Source of the DNA: Eubacterium sp.
GTDB taxonomy: Bacteria > Bacillota > Clostridia > Oscillospirales > Acutalibacteraceae
Length of the DNA stretch: 64,000 bases
Direction: 5' to 3'
NCBI GenBank assembly: GCA_017446095.1
Contig: JAFSRN010000008.1
Coordinates: 1-64,000, forward strand
The position numbers were made by a program, and so were the translations under genes. Shown here in pieces: positions 16,374 through 24,752 of the stretch (the stretch's first letter is position 1; each line of letters opens with the position of its first letter). Below the pieces are notes generated by a model. That model saw only the letters and a program-made list of their open reading frames with translations. It was not told where the DNA came from and made no database searches.

Positions 16374-16693
16374 CGGGGTTGCAATGCAACTCCGCAGCGT
16401 GTCGAAAAACCGAAGAAACAAATTCGACACGCTGTGAGGATGAACGAAAAAGATGCAGAATCCCGTTTTCTTGCGAACTTTGCTGTACGACGGTACCGCT
16501 TGTGAGCAAAAAACGGGAAACGCAAGAACCCGCAGGAACTCAATGTTTCTGCGGGTTTTCATAGATTTTATTTATCGTGTGCTTCGCATGCGGAGCGTCG
16601 GAGTCGCCGCTCCCTACTATTTCTCCTAAATAGTATTTCGGCGTGGTTATGCACTTTTTCGACAGCCTCAGGGGTTGCAATGCAACCCCTTTT
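16374..16693. repeat. Element C: structured insertion flanked by duplicated terminator sequence
   Basis: GGGGTTGCAATGCAAC occurs at both ends (16375-16390 and 16669-16684). On the right it forms the full hairpin GGGGTTGCAATGCAACCCC with a T tract; on the left the hairpin is incomplete. Between them are CAGCGTGTCGA/TCGACACGCTG (16395-16434), CCCGTTTT/AAAACGGG (16463-16519), a terminator GAACCCGCAG/CTGCGGGTTTT (16526-16559) that serves the VWA gene, and one palindrome ending in CCCTAC (16591-16617). No gene is present in this 340-bp gap. Confidence 0.65.
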
Positions 16694-16702
16694 GATTATT
16701 TA

Positions 16703-17203
16703 CTACATATTTGCGGCAACGCCGATAATCATAGCAATAATATAGAAAATGATAGCCAACACGCACAGCACAATGCTGATTATAATGCCGATTTTGTTGA
16801 GCTTTTTAGCCTGCTCTGCTTCCTGCAGAAGCTGCATATCGCCAACCTGGTTTGCGTAGTTGATTGCGCTGTTAGCCTTGCTGATGCCAATACCGCCGCA
16901 AATCCACGAAACGAGCTGTGAGAAAAATGCAAAAACGATAGCTATAATGCCAAGCGTTTTAGCCGTGCTGACATCCTTTGCCGCCGGGCTTACAGGTGCC
17001 TGCGGATACTGCTGCTGATACTGCTGCTGCGGCGCCTGCTGATATTGCGGCTGCTGATACTGCTGTTGTGGTGCCTGCTGGTACTGCTGCTGTGGTTGCT
17101 GATACTGTGGCTGCGGTGCAGGTGCGCCTGCTACAAAACCGCAAGCAGGACATACGCTGATGCCGTCGGCAAAGCTTGCCCCGCATTTTGGACATACTGC
17201 CAT
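16703..17203 (-). CDS. Zinc-ribbon, Gln/Pro-rich membrane protein (paralog 1)
   Basis: The 166-residue protein has three parts. A zinc ribbon (CPKCG...CPACG, residues 4-22) leads, followed by a tail of YQQ/PQQ repeats (27-70). Two membrane helices (~83-105 and 135-160) frame a short amphipathic loop with AxxxAxxxGD, a layout reminiscent of CD225/dispanin or DUF4190 proteins. The neighbouring gene is a paralog with the same order, and a third related protein lies at 60007. The leader GGGGTAAAATTTT before the ATG is shared among them. The molecular role is not known. Confidence 0.8.
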   Translation of the reverse strand: MAVCPKCGASFADGISVCPACGFVAGAPAPQPQYQQPQQQYQQAPQQQYQQPQYQQAPQQQYQQQYPQAPVSPAAKDVSTAKTLGIIAIVFAFFSQLVSWICGGIGISKANSAINYANQVGDMQLLQEAEQAKKLNKIGIIISIVLCVLAIIFYIIAMIIGVAANM

Positions 17204-17237
17204 AAAATTTACCCCCTGTTAATATGTAAAATTTTTA

Positions 17238-17894
17238 TTATTTAACCTGCATATACGCAATAATTATGCGTGCAACAATTAAGATTATTGTGAAAACAAT
17301 GCTTAAAATAAGACCGATTGTGCAGAGCTTTTTAGCGCTTTTTGCATCCGCTTCAAGCTGCGAATCGCCTGCTGCCTCTGCAGAAGCGATAACCTTTTTG
17401 GACTTTGCCATACCGATAATTGAGCAGATAAACGCTGCGAGCGGGAAGAAGATGGAAAGGATTATGGAAGTAATGCCGATTCCCTTCGGTGCGCCCGAGC
17501 TCTTTTTCTCCGTTTCAACTGCGCCCTGCTGCGGTGCAGGATTGTACTGCTGCTGCGGTTGTGCCTGCGACTGCTGATACTGCTGCGGTTGTGCCTGCGG
17601 CTGCTGATACTGCTGCTGTTGCGGTTGCGGCTGATACTGCTGCTGTGGCTGCGGTGCAGGACGGTATTGCTGCTGTGGCGCCTGCTGCGGTGCAGGACGG
17701 TATTGCTGCTGCTGTGCCTGCTGATACTGCGGCTGCTGAACAGGACGGTACTGCTGTTGCGGTTGCTGCGGTTGTTGCTGCGGTGCCGGACGGTACTGCT
17801 GCTGTGGTTGCTGACCGCCTACTACCATTCCGCAAGCGGGACAAACGTTGATGCCATCCATAAAGTTGTTTCCGCACTTAGGACAAATTGCCAT
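17238..17894 (-). CDS. Zinc-ribbon, Gln/Pro-rich membrane protein (paralog 2)
   Basis: The start was set at ATG 17894 behind AAAGGGGTAAAAATT; the product is 218 residues. The zinc ribbon CPKCG...CPACG at the N-terminus is nearly the same as in the next gene. The PQQQYRPAPQQ repeat region is longer (residues 28-125). Two membrane helices at ~143-165 and ~187-213 frame SKKVIASAEAAGDSQLEADAKSAKK. The tandem arrangement and shared layout point to a gene duplication in which the repeat region grew. Probable membrane sensor or scaffold; no enzyme motif is present. Confidence 0.8.
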   Translation of the reverse strand: MAICPKCGNNFMDGINVCPACGMVVGGQQPQQQYRPAPQQQPQQPQQQYRPVQQPQYQQAQQQQYRPAPQQAPQQQYRPAPQPQQQYQPQPQQQQYQQPQAQPQQYQQSQAQPQQQYNPAPQQGAVETEKKSSGAPKGIGITSIILSIFFPLAAFICSIIGMAKSKKVIASAEAAGDSQLEADAKSAKKLCTIGLILSIVFTIILIVARIIIAYMQVK

Positions 17895-17920
17895 AATTTT
17901 TACCCCTTTCATCATGACGG

Positions 17921-18790
17921 TTAATCGTCGTCATCTTTCTTTTCTTTCTTCTTTTTCTCTTTTTTCTCGCTCTTTTTGGTGGTTGTTACCTGCTCTTTGT
18001 AGGTGCTATAGGTCTGGTAATTCTGCGTGCCGTTAACGGTGCGTGTGAGCACATAAGAATTTCCGTTTTTCGTGATGCTGATATCAACATCGCCGACCTC
18101 AACCTTGCTTTTGCCGTAAAGCGAGCAAACAAGCTGACCGTTATCCGTGTACATACGAAGCATTACATCTGTGCCTGTGTTGTTTTTCCACTGAAAATCC
18201 TGTGAATTCCACTGCACGGTTGCGTCGCCGCCGAGCGGTACATAGCTGATTTTAAGCGAGTGCGCGCTGCGGTCAATAATCTCCACATTTGCGCGCAGCA
18301 CACATTCAAAAATAGTTGAACTAACCTGGCATACACCGCCGCCGAGACCGTCCACAAACTCGTCGCCGCGGATAATCTTGGCTGTCTGGAAGCCTGACGT
18401 TACGGTGCGCTTACCGACGTTCTGGTTAAAGCTGAAAACTCTGCCCTCGGGCACTACGAGCCTATTGATTTTGGAAACGGCGTTGTTAAGGTTTGCCGTA
18501 CGCGTTTCCTCATACGCATTATAATATGTAGTGTAGGTGGCAAGCTGATAAGGATAATCGTCCGTATCGCCCTTGCTTAACCCCTTGTAAATCTTATTTG
18601 TGTACGTTTCCGGGAAGGTTGTGCTTAAATCTTCCGTAGTTGTTACGGTTGTGGTTTCCGTAGTGGTGGTAGTTGTGGTTTCGGTAGTTGATGACGACGT
18701 TTTGTCCTCGTCCGCCTGCTGTGCCGTGCACGAGCAGAGTGCCGAAATTAAAACAATCACCGCCAGAATTATACATATTTTTCTTTTCAT
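17921..18790 (-). CDS. VanW-family lipoprotein
   Basis: This 289-residue exported protein has a lipobox (LISALCSC, Cys ~20), so it is probably anchored outside the membrane. A Thr-rich linker (30-55) leads into the VanW domain (~65-230), marked by GRVFSFNQNVG, GGGVCQVSSTIFECVLRA and the Arg/His stretch DRSAHSLKISYVPLGGDATVQW. VanW proteins occur with cell-wall genes, but their reaction is not established. The tail is an extreme run of Lys/Glu ending in four Asp. The position upstream of the zinc-ribbon pair and downstream of glmU on the same strand suggests shared cell-wall context. Confidence 0.88.
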   Translation of the reverse strand: MKRKICIILAVIVLISALCSCTAQQADEDKTSSSTTETTTTTTTETTTVTTTEDLSTTFPETYTNKIYKGLSKGDTDDYPYQLATYTTYYNAYEETRTANLNNAVSKINRLVVPEGRVFSFNQNVGKRTVTSGFQTAKIIRGDEFVDGLGGGVCQVSSTIFECVLRANVEIIDRSAHSLKISYVPLGGDATVQWNSQDFQWKNNTGTDVMLRMYTDNGQLVCSLYGKSKVEVGDVDISITKNGNSYVLTRTVNGTQNYQTYSTYKEQVTTTKKSEKKEKKKKEKKDDDD

Positions 18791-18866
18791 TTACTGTCCT
18801 CTGTGATTTATAGTCTGAAAACTGAATTCTGAAAACTGAAAACTGAATCAATAATTCATTTGAGAA

Positions 18867-20252
18867 TTATTGATTTTTATAAGGCTTCTTCTTCCTTACC
18901 CAGCCCTCTTTATTAACCTGCTTTGCGCGGGCGATTGAAAGCGATTCCTCGGGAATATCGTCCGTAATCGTTGAGCCTGCCGCAATGTAAGCCTTGTCGC
19001 CGACTTCAACGGGTGCGATGAGGTTGGTGTTGCAGCCGATGAACGCGCCGTCGCCGATTTTGCAGCGCGTTTTGTTTTTGCCGTCGTAGTTGCAGGTAAC
19101 CGTGCCGCAACCGAAGTTAACGCCTGCGCCGACATCGCTGTCGCCGATATAGGTGAGGTGCGCGGACTTTGTGCCTTCGCCGACAATTGAGTTCTTAACC
19201 TCAACAAAGTTGCCGATATGCACGCCCTTTTTGAGCACCGAATTTGCACGAACTTTAACAAACGGGCCGCAGTCAACGCCGTCCTCAACAGTTGAGTCGA
19301 GAATCTTGCAATTATCAAGGATAACATCGTCGCCGATAGTGCCGTTGTCGATATAAGTGTTGGGGCCGATCACGCAGTTTTCGCCGATTTCGGTGTCGCC
19401 GATAATAATTGTGTTAGGCAGAATGCGCGTTGAGTTGCCGATTTTTACGTTTTTGCCGATCATAACGCCGTCCGTGCAGGGGATGTCAATACCTGCAAGC
19501 ATATGCGCGTTATTGATATTACGGCGCATAATGCTGTTGAGGTCCTTGAGCTGCACGCGGTCGTTCGCACCGAGGATAACCTCACTGTTTTCCGCAATAA
19601 ACGCACCCTTGTTTTCGCCCTTATGAATAAGGATTTCAAGCGCGTCGGTGAGGTAATACTCCTTCTGCGCGTTGTCGTTTGTGATGTTGTCAATCGCATA
19701 GAGCAGGCTCGAGCCCTTGAACCAGTAGGTTCCCGAGTTTGCTTCCATAATCTTCTTTTCGTACTCGTTTGCGTCCTTGTCCTCGATAATACGCAGCAGC
19801 GTGCCGTTTTTATCGCGCTTGATATGACCGATGCCGTGAGTGTCGTCAACAACAGCGCTGATAAGCGTGATGCCGTTGTTGTTGCTCTTGTGGTAATTGT
19901 ACGCCTTGTTTACGGTGTACGAGTCCATAAGCGGACCGTCGCCGTTGAGGATAAGAATATCGTCATTCTTGTGGTTGCTGATGAAGTCGCGCGCCTGCAT
20001 AACAGCGTGACCTGTGCCAAGCTGAGGCGACTGCAGCGCGGTTTTGATGTTCACGTCCACGCCTTTAAGATAGTTTTCAACCACTTCATGCTCATAGCCG
20101 GTGATTACGCAGATGTCTTTAACGCCTGCTTCCTTAACCGCGTCGAGCACATATTTTATCATAGGAACAAAAAGCACCTCGCACATAACCTTTGGCTTTT
20201 CGCTTTTCATTCGTGTTCCCTTGCCGCCGGCAAGGATAATTGCACATTTCAT
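18867..20252 (-). CDS. glmU: Bifunctional UDP-GlcNAc pyrophosphorylase / GlcN-1-P acetyltransferase
   Basis: This 461-residue cytosolic enzyme makes UDP-GlcNAc, the precursor of peptidoglycan and wall polymers. The N-terminal uridyltransferase domain has LAGGKGTRMKSEKPKVM (residues 6-22) and NGDGPL (~100). From about residue 250 a left-handed beta helix of hexapeptide repeats carries the acetyltransferase site (HIGNFVEVKNS, HLTYIGDSDVGAGVNFGCGTVTCNYDG). The start has GGAGG. The last 25 residues are basic. It is the main precursor supply for the wall genes in this window. Confidence 0.97.
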   Translation of the reverse strand: MKCAIILAGGKGTRMKSEKPKVMCEVLFVPMIKYVLDAVKEAGVKDICVITGYEHEVVENYLKGVDVNIKTALQSPQLGTGHAVMQARDFISNHKNDDILILNGDGPLMDSYTVNKAYNYHKSNNNGITLISAVVDDTHGIGHIKRDKNGTLLRIIEDKDANEYEKKIMEANSGTYWFKGSSLLYAIDNITNDNAQKEYYLTDALEILIHKGENKGAFIAENSEVILGANDRVQLKDLNSIMRRNINNAHMLAGIDIPCTDGVMIGKNVKIGNSTRILPNTIIIGDTEIGENCVIGPNTYIDNGTIGDDVILDNCKILDSTVEDGVDCGPFVKVRANSVLKKGVHIGNFVEVKNSIVGEGTKSAHLTYIGDSDVGAGVNFGCGTVTCNYDGKNKTRCKIGDGAFIGCNTNLIAPVEVGDKAYIAAGSTITDDIPEESLSIARAKQVNKEGWVRKKKPYKNQ

Positions 20253-20301
20253 AATAAAACCTCCATAATTCCGAATTCCGCATTCCGAATTATTTTATAT
20301 A

Positions 20302-20330
20302 ATTATGCACCAAAATCAAAATAATTTCAA
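20302..20330 (-). promoter_or_regulatory. SigmaA promoter of glmU
   Basis: Minus strand TTGAAA (20330-20325), 17-bp spacer, CATAAT (20307-20302). Confidence 0.75.
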
Positions 20331-20368
20331 CACTTTTTAATAAAGATTGCTAAAATTATTAAAAAACA

Positions 20369-20397
20369 TTGTAATTTACAAATTCCTGTGTTATATT
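20369..20397 (+). promoter_or_regulatory. SigmaA promoter of ppdK
   Basis: TTGTAA (20369-20374), 17-bp spacer, TATATT (20392-20397). It leaves a leader of about 75 nt. Confidence 0.75.
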
Positions 20398-20479
20398 AAT
20401 AATGCAAAATACTGTGAGTATGCATATGCTTGCAAGTATGTTGGCTACATTTGTAAATTATTTTAGGGAGGTTTTTCCA

Positions 20480-23107
20480 ATGGGTAAGAAATTCTGTTAC
20501 CTCTTTTCAGAAGGTAACGCAGACATGAGAGAGCTTCTTGGTGGTAAGGGTGCTAACCTTGCAGAGATGACCAACATCGGTCTTCCTGTACCACAGGGCT
20601 TCACCATCACAACAGAGGCTTGTACTCAGTATTATGAGGACGGCAGACAGATCAATCCTGAAATCATGGCAGAGATTGAAGAGTACATCGTTAAGATGGA
20701 AGAAATCAACGGCAAAAAGTTCGGCGATAAAGAGAATCCGCTTCTCGTATCCGTACGTTCAGGCGCACGCGCATCTATGCCGGGTATGATGGATACCATC
20801 CTCAACCTCGGTCTTAACGAAGAGGTTGTTGAGGCTATTGCTGAAAAGTCAGGCAATCCGCGTTGGGCTTATGACTGCTACAGAAGATTCATCCAGATGT
20901 ATTCCGACGTAGTTATGGAAGTTGGTAAGAAGTACTTTGAGCAGCTTATCGACGAGATGAAAGAAGACAGAGGCGTAACTCAGGACGTTGAGCTTACTGC
21001 TGATGACCTTAAAGAGCTTGCAGAGCAGTTTAAGGCTGAATACAAAGAGAAGATCGGTCAGGACTTCCCGACTGATCCTAAAGAGCAGCTTATGGGCGCT
21101 GTTAAGGCTGTATTCCGTTCATGGGACAACCCGCGTGCAAACGTATATCGCCGTGATAACGATATTCCTTATTCATGGGGTACTGCAGTTAACGTACAGG
21201 CAATGGCATTCGGTAACATGGGTGACGATTGCGGTACCGGCGTTGCATTCACACGTGACCCTGCAACAGGCGCAAAGGGTCTCTTTGGTGAGTTCCTTAC
21301 AAACGCACAGGGCGAGGACGTAGTAGCAGGTGTTCGTACACCTATGCACATCAGCGAGATGGAGCAGAAGTTCCCTGAGGCATTTGCTGAATTCACAAAG
21401 GTTTGCTCAATCCTTGAAAATCACTACAGAGATATGCAGGATATGGAATTTACTGTTGAACACGGTAAGCTCTATATGCTTCAGACAAGAAACGGTAAGA
21501 GAACTGCACAGGCTGCACTTCAGATCGCTTGCGACCTCGTTGACGAAGGTATGAGAACTGAAGAAGAAGCTGTTGCAATGATCGACCCGCGTAACCTTGA
21601 CACACTTCTTCACCCGCAGTTCGACGCTGCTGCTCTTAAGGCTGCAACACCTATCGGCAAGGGTCTCGGCGCTTCTCCCGGTGCTGCTTGCGGTAAGGTT
21701 GTATTCACTGCAGAGGACGCAGAGGTTTGGAACAACAACGGCGAAAAGGTTGTACTTGTTCGTCTTGAAACTTCACCTGAGGACATCACAGGTATGAAGG
21801 CTTCACAGGGTATCCTCACAGTTCGCGGCGGTATGACATCACACGCTGCAGTAGTTGCCCGCGGTATGGGTACTTGCTGCGTATCAGGCTGCTCGGACAT
21901 CATTATGGATGAGGACAACAAGGTATTTACTCTCGCAGGTAAGGAATTCCACGAGGGCGACTATATTTCAATCGACGGTTCAACAGGTAATATCTACGAC
22001 GGTATTATCGAAACCAAGGACGCTGAAATCGCAGGCACATTCGGCAGAATCATGGGCTGGGCTGACAAGTACAGAACTCTCAAGGTTCGCACAAATGCTG
22101 ACACACCTGCTGACGCAAAGAGAGCAAGAGAGCTCGGCGCAGAGGGTATCGGTCTTTGCCGTACAGAGCATATGTTCTTTGAAGAGGACAGAATCGCTGC
22201 ATTCCGCGAGATGATCTGCTCAACAAAGGTTGAGGATAGAGAAGCAGCTCTTGAAAAGATTCTTCCTTATCAGCAGAACGACTTTGAGCAGCTTTACGAA
22301 GCACTTGAAGGCTGCCCTGTTACTATCAGATTCCTTGACCCGCCGCTTCACGAGTTCGTACCTACCGAAGAGGCAGATATCGAAAAGCTCGCTAAGGCAA
22401 AGAACAAGAGTGTTGAGGAAATCAAAGCTATCATCGCTTCACTCCATGAGTTCAACCCGATGATGGGTCACCGCGGACTTCGTCTTGCAGTAACATATCC
22501 CGAGATTGCAAAGATGCAGACAAGAGCCGTAATCCGTGCCGCTATCAATGTTAAGAAGGCTCATCCGGACTGGGATATGGTTCCGGAAATTATGATTCCT
22601 CTTTCATGCGACACCAAGGAACTCAAGTACGTTAAGGACATCGTTGTTGCAGTTGCTGATGAAGAAATCGCTGCTGCAGGCTCTGACATGAAGTACGAAG
22701 TTGGTACTATGATCGAGATTCCGCGTGCTGCTCTTACAGCAGGCGACATCGCTAAGGAAGCTGAATTCTTCTGCTTCGGTACTAACGACCTTACTCAGAT
22801 GACCTTCGGCTTCAGCCGTGACGACGCTGGTAAGTTCCTTGACGCTTACTACGATGCAAAGATTTTCGAGAACGATCCGTTTGCAAAGCTTGACCAGACA
22901 GGCGTTGGCCAGCTTATGGAAATGGCAGTTAAGAACGGTAAGGCTACCCGTCCTTCGCTCCACTGCGGTATCTGCGGTGAGCACGGCGGCGACCCGAGTT
23001 CTGTAGAATTCTGCCACAAGATTGGTCTTGACTATGTATCTTGCTCACCGTTCAGAGTACCGATCGCACGCCTTGCTGCTGCACAGGCTGCAATCGCTTC
23101 TAAATAA
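20480..23107 (+). CDS. ppdK: Pyruvate, phosphate dikinase
   Basis: This 875-residue enzyme interconverts PEP, AMP and PPi with pyruvate, ATP and Pi; in anaerobic Clostridia it often serves glycolysis. The start is ATG 20480 with GGGAGG; the longer reading frame has no ribosome site. The N-terminal ATP-grasp domain has LLGGKGANLAEM. The swivelling domain carries the phosphorylated His in GGMTSHAAVVARGMG (His455). The C-terminal PEP domain has GTNDLTQMTFGFSRDD and the Cys of HCGICGEHGGDP. Codon choice (GGT, GCT, CGT, AAG) differs from neighbours and matches gap, a sign of high expression rather than transfer. Confidence 0.97.
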   Translation: MGKKFCYLFSEGNADMRELLGGKGANLAEMTNIGLPVPQGFTITTEACTQYYEDGRQINPEIMAEIEEYIVKMEEINGKKFGDKENPLLVSVRSGARASMPGMMDTILNLGLNEEVVEAIAEKSGNPRWAYDCYRRFIQMYSDVVMEVGKKYFEQLIDEMKEDRGVTQDVELTADDLKELAEQFKAEYKEKIGQDFPTDPKEQLMGAVKAVFRSWDNPRANVYRRDNDIPYSWGTAVNVQAMAFGNMGDDCGTGVAFTRDPATGAKGLFGEFLTNAQGEDVVAGVRTPMHISEMEQKFPEAFAEFTKVCSILENHYRDMQDMEFTVEHGKLYMLQTRNGKRTAQAALQIACDLVDEGMRTEEEAVAMIDPRNLDTLLHPQFDAAALKAATPIGKGLGASPGAACGKVVFTAEDAEVWNNNGEKVVLVRLETSPEDITGMKASQGILTVRGGMTSHAAVVARGMGTCCVSGCSDIIMDEDNKVFTLAGKEFHEGDYISIDGSTGNIYDGIIETKDAEIAGTFGRIMGWADKYRTLKVRTNADTPADAKRARELGAEGIGLCRTEHMFFEEDRIAAFREMICSTKVEDREAALEKILPYQQNDFEQLYEALEGCPVTIRFLDPPLHEFVPTEEADIEKLAKAKNKSVEEIKAIIASLHEFNPMMGHRGLRLAVTYPEIAKMQTRAVIRAAINVKKAHPDWDMVPEIMIPLSCDTKELKYVKDIVVAVADEEIAAAGSDMKYEVGTMIEIPRAALTAGDIAKEAEFFCFGTNDLTQMTFGFSRDDAGKFLDAYYDAKIFENDPFAKLDQTGVGQLMEMAVKNGKATRPSLHCGICGEHGGDPSSVEFCHKIGLDYVSCSPFRVPIARLAAAQAAIASK

Positions 23108-23129
23108 GAGCAAAGCATAATACAACCGC

Positions 23130-23165
23130 AAAAGGGGTAGTTTAGGCTACCCCTTTTATTTTTTT
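23130..23165 (+). terminator. ppdK terminator
   Basis: AAAAGGGGTAG/CTACCCCTTTT stem with loop TTTAGG, then a T-rich tail. Confidence 0.9.
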
Positions 23166-23166
23166 C

Positions 23167-23195
23167 TTGTAGATTGCCGATATAAGTGATATAAT
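23167..23195 (+). promoter_or_regulatory. SigmaA promoter of the GT-C/GtrA operon
   Basis: TTGTAG (23167-23172), 17-bp spacer, TATAAT (23190-23195). It begins right after the ppdK terminator. Confidence 0.8.
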
Positions 23196-23223
23196 TAAAT
23201 ATATTATATTTAGGGGGGTTACT

Positions 23224-24732
23224 ATGCCTGATAAAAAGCGTCTTAATGTCAACGACGCGCCTAAATGGTTTAAGATACTTCTTGTGCTGTTTCCGCTTGT
23301 GGGAATTGCGCTTGTAAATGTCGGTTTTCACAACGACCTGTATTTCCTTTACCCTACGGGCGAATACATTGTTAATAACGGAATACCGCACAGCGACATA
23401 CTTTCCATGCACAGCAATATGCATATAGTTGTGCAGCAGTGGCTGTCAAGCGTAGTATTCTACTTTGTTTATTCACGCTTTGGCACATTGGGCGTTTCCG
23501 TAATGACATATATCTGTTACATAGCGCTTGTGCTTCTTGTTAACAAGCTGTGCCGCACTATTACGGATAACTTTGGCATTGCGTGTATATTTACATTTGT
23601 AATATGCCTTATTATGTCGGCAATGTTTATTGCTGCCAGACCGCAGATTTTTACTTATTTACTTGTGCTTTTTGAAATACTGTGCCTTGAAAATTTTGTA
23701 AAAACAAAAAAGACATACCTCCTTTTCTTTATACCGCTTATCTCGCTGGCGTTAATTAATCTGCACGCCGCGATGTGGGGTATGATGTTTGTATTTGCAA
23801 TGCCTTACGCCGCAGCAGCGCTGCCGATAAAAGCAGGCAAAATAAAGCAGGAACCGTGTTGCAGTTTTGTTAAGCTGCTTATCTGCGGCATAGTATCGTT
23901 CGCAGTCGGATTCTGCAATCCATACGGATGGGAATCAATGTCGTATATTCTTACATCTTTCGGATTAAGCGCGATTAACAACCGTGTTTACGAAATGAAT
24001 CCCGTTTCGTTTTCAGACGGTGCAGGCGTGATTACAATCACTCTTGTTGCAGTGCTTTTGGTTCTGGCAATAATAAGGAAAGACAAGGCGTTCACCACCC
24101 GTTTTGTGCTGATGTTTGCAGGGACTCTGATTCTGGCGCTGCTCAACATCAAATCAATAGCGTATTTTCTTATTGCAGGTGTGCCGGCATATTCTTATAT
24201 GATGAAATCGGCAAAAATAGAAATCCCTCTGCCCGATAACACAAAATCAACCGGCTCAAACAAAAAGCGCATTGTGCTGCTTTGCACGCTTATTGTTGCG
24301 CTTGGCGCGCTTGCAGGTGTGCTGGCAATGCGGCAAAGCGACGCGCCTGCGGAAAACGAAGCCGCGCCTGTAAAAAACACATATGAATATATGGACGATA
24401 TGGTTGAGATTCTTGATAAATCCGATGAGGAAGTGGTTCTGTTTGCAGGCTTTGACTGGGGACAGTATCTTGAATACAAAGGCTACCACCCGTATATTGA
24501 CGGCAGGGCAGAACTCTTTATGAAGCAAAACAATAAAGATTTTGACTACCTTACCGAATACAACCACATAATCAGCGGTACGCTTTATTACAAAGATTTT
24601 ATTGACAAATACAACTTTAACTACCTTATTGTAAGCGACCGCGAAATCTATTTGCGCTCTGCGCTTTTGCGCGACGACGACTACACTGTTTTAGTTGACA
24701 GTGGCGAAATAACCCTGTTCAAAGCAAAATAA
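23224..24732 (+). CDS. Polytopic membrane protein, GT-C-like (copy 1)
   Basis: This 502-residue membrane protein has about ten hydrophobic helices and a soluble C-terminal domain of ~110 residues. The first outer loop has GEYIVNNGIPHSDILSMH...VVQQWLSSV, which resembles the acceptor/donor loop of GT-C proteins with acidic residues (polyprenyl-phosphate sugar transferases). The C-terminal part ends with DWGQYLEYKGYHPYIDGRAELF, conserved in the next gene. GGGGGG before the ATG is the ribosome site. With the GtrA-like gene it probably glycosylates a surface polymer using a lipid-linked sugar (inference). Confidence 0.75.
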   Translation: MPDKKRLNVNDAPKWFKILLVLFPLVGIALVNVGFHNDLYFLYPTGEYIVNNGIPHSDILSMHSNMHIVVQQWLSSVVFYFVYSRFGTLGVSVMTYICYIALVLLVNKLCRTITDNFGIACIFTFVICLIMSAMFIAARPQIFTYLLVLFEILCLENFVKTKKTYLLFFIPLISLALINLHAAMWGMMFVFAMPYAAAALPIKAGKIKQEPCCSFVKLLICGIVSFAVGFCNPYGWESMSYILTSFGLSAINNRVYEMNPVSFSDGAGVITITLVAVLLVLAIIRKDKAFTTRFVLMFAGTLILALLNIKSIAYFLIAGVPAYSYMMKSAKIEIPLPDNTKSTGSNKKRIVLLCTLIVALGALAGVLAMRQSDAPAENEAAPVKNTYEYMDDMVEILDKSDEEVVLFAGFDWGQYLEYKGYHPYIDGRAELFMKQNNKDFDYLTEYNHIISGTLYYKDFIDKYNFNYLIVSDREIYLRSALLRDDDYTVLVDSGEITLFKAK

Positions 24733-24752
24733 CAAACTACGAGGTATCTGCT

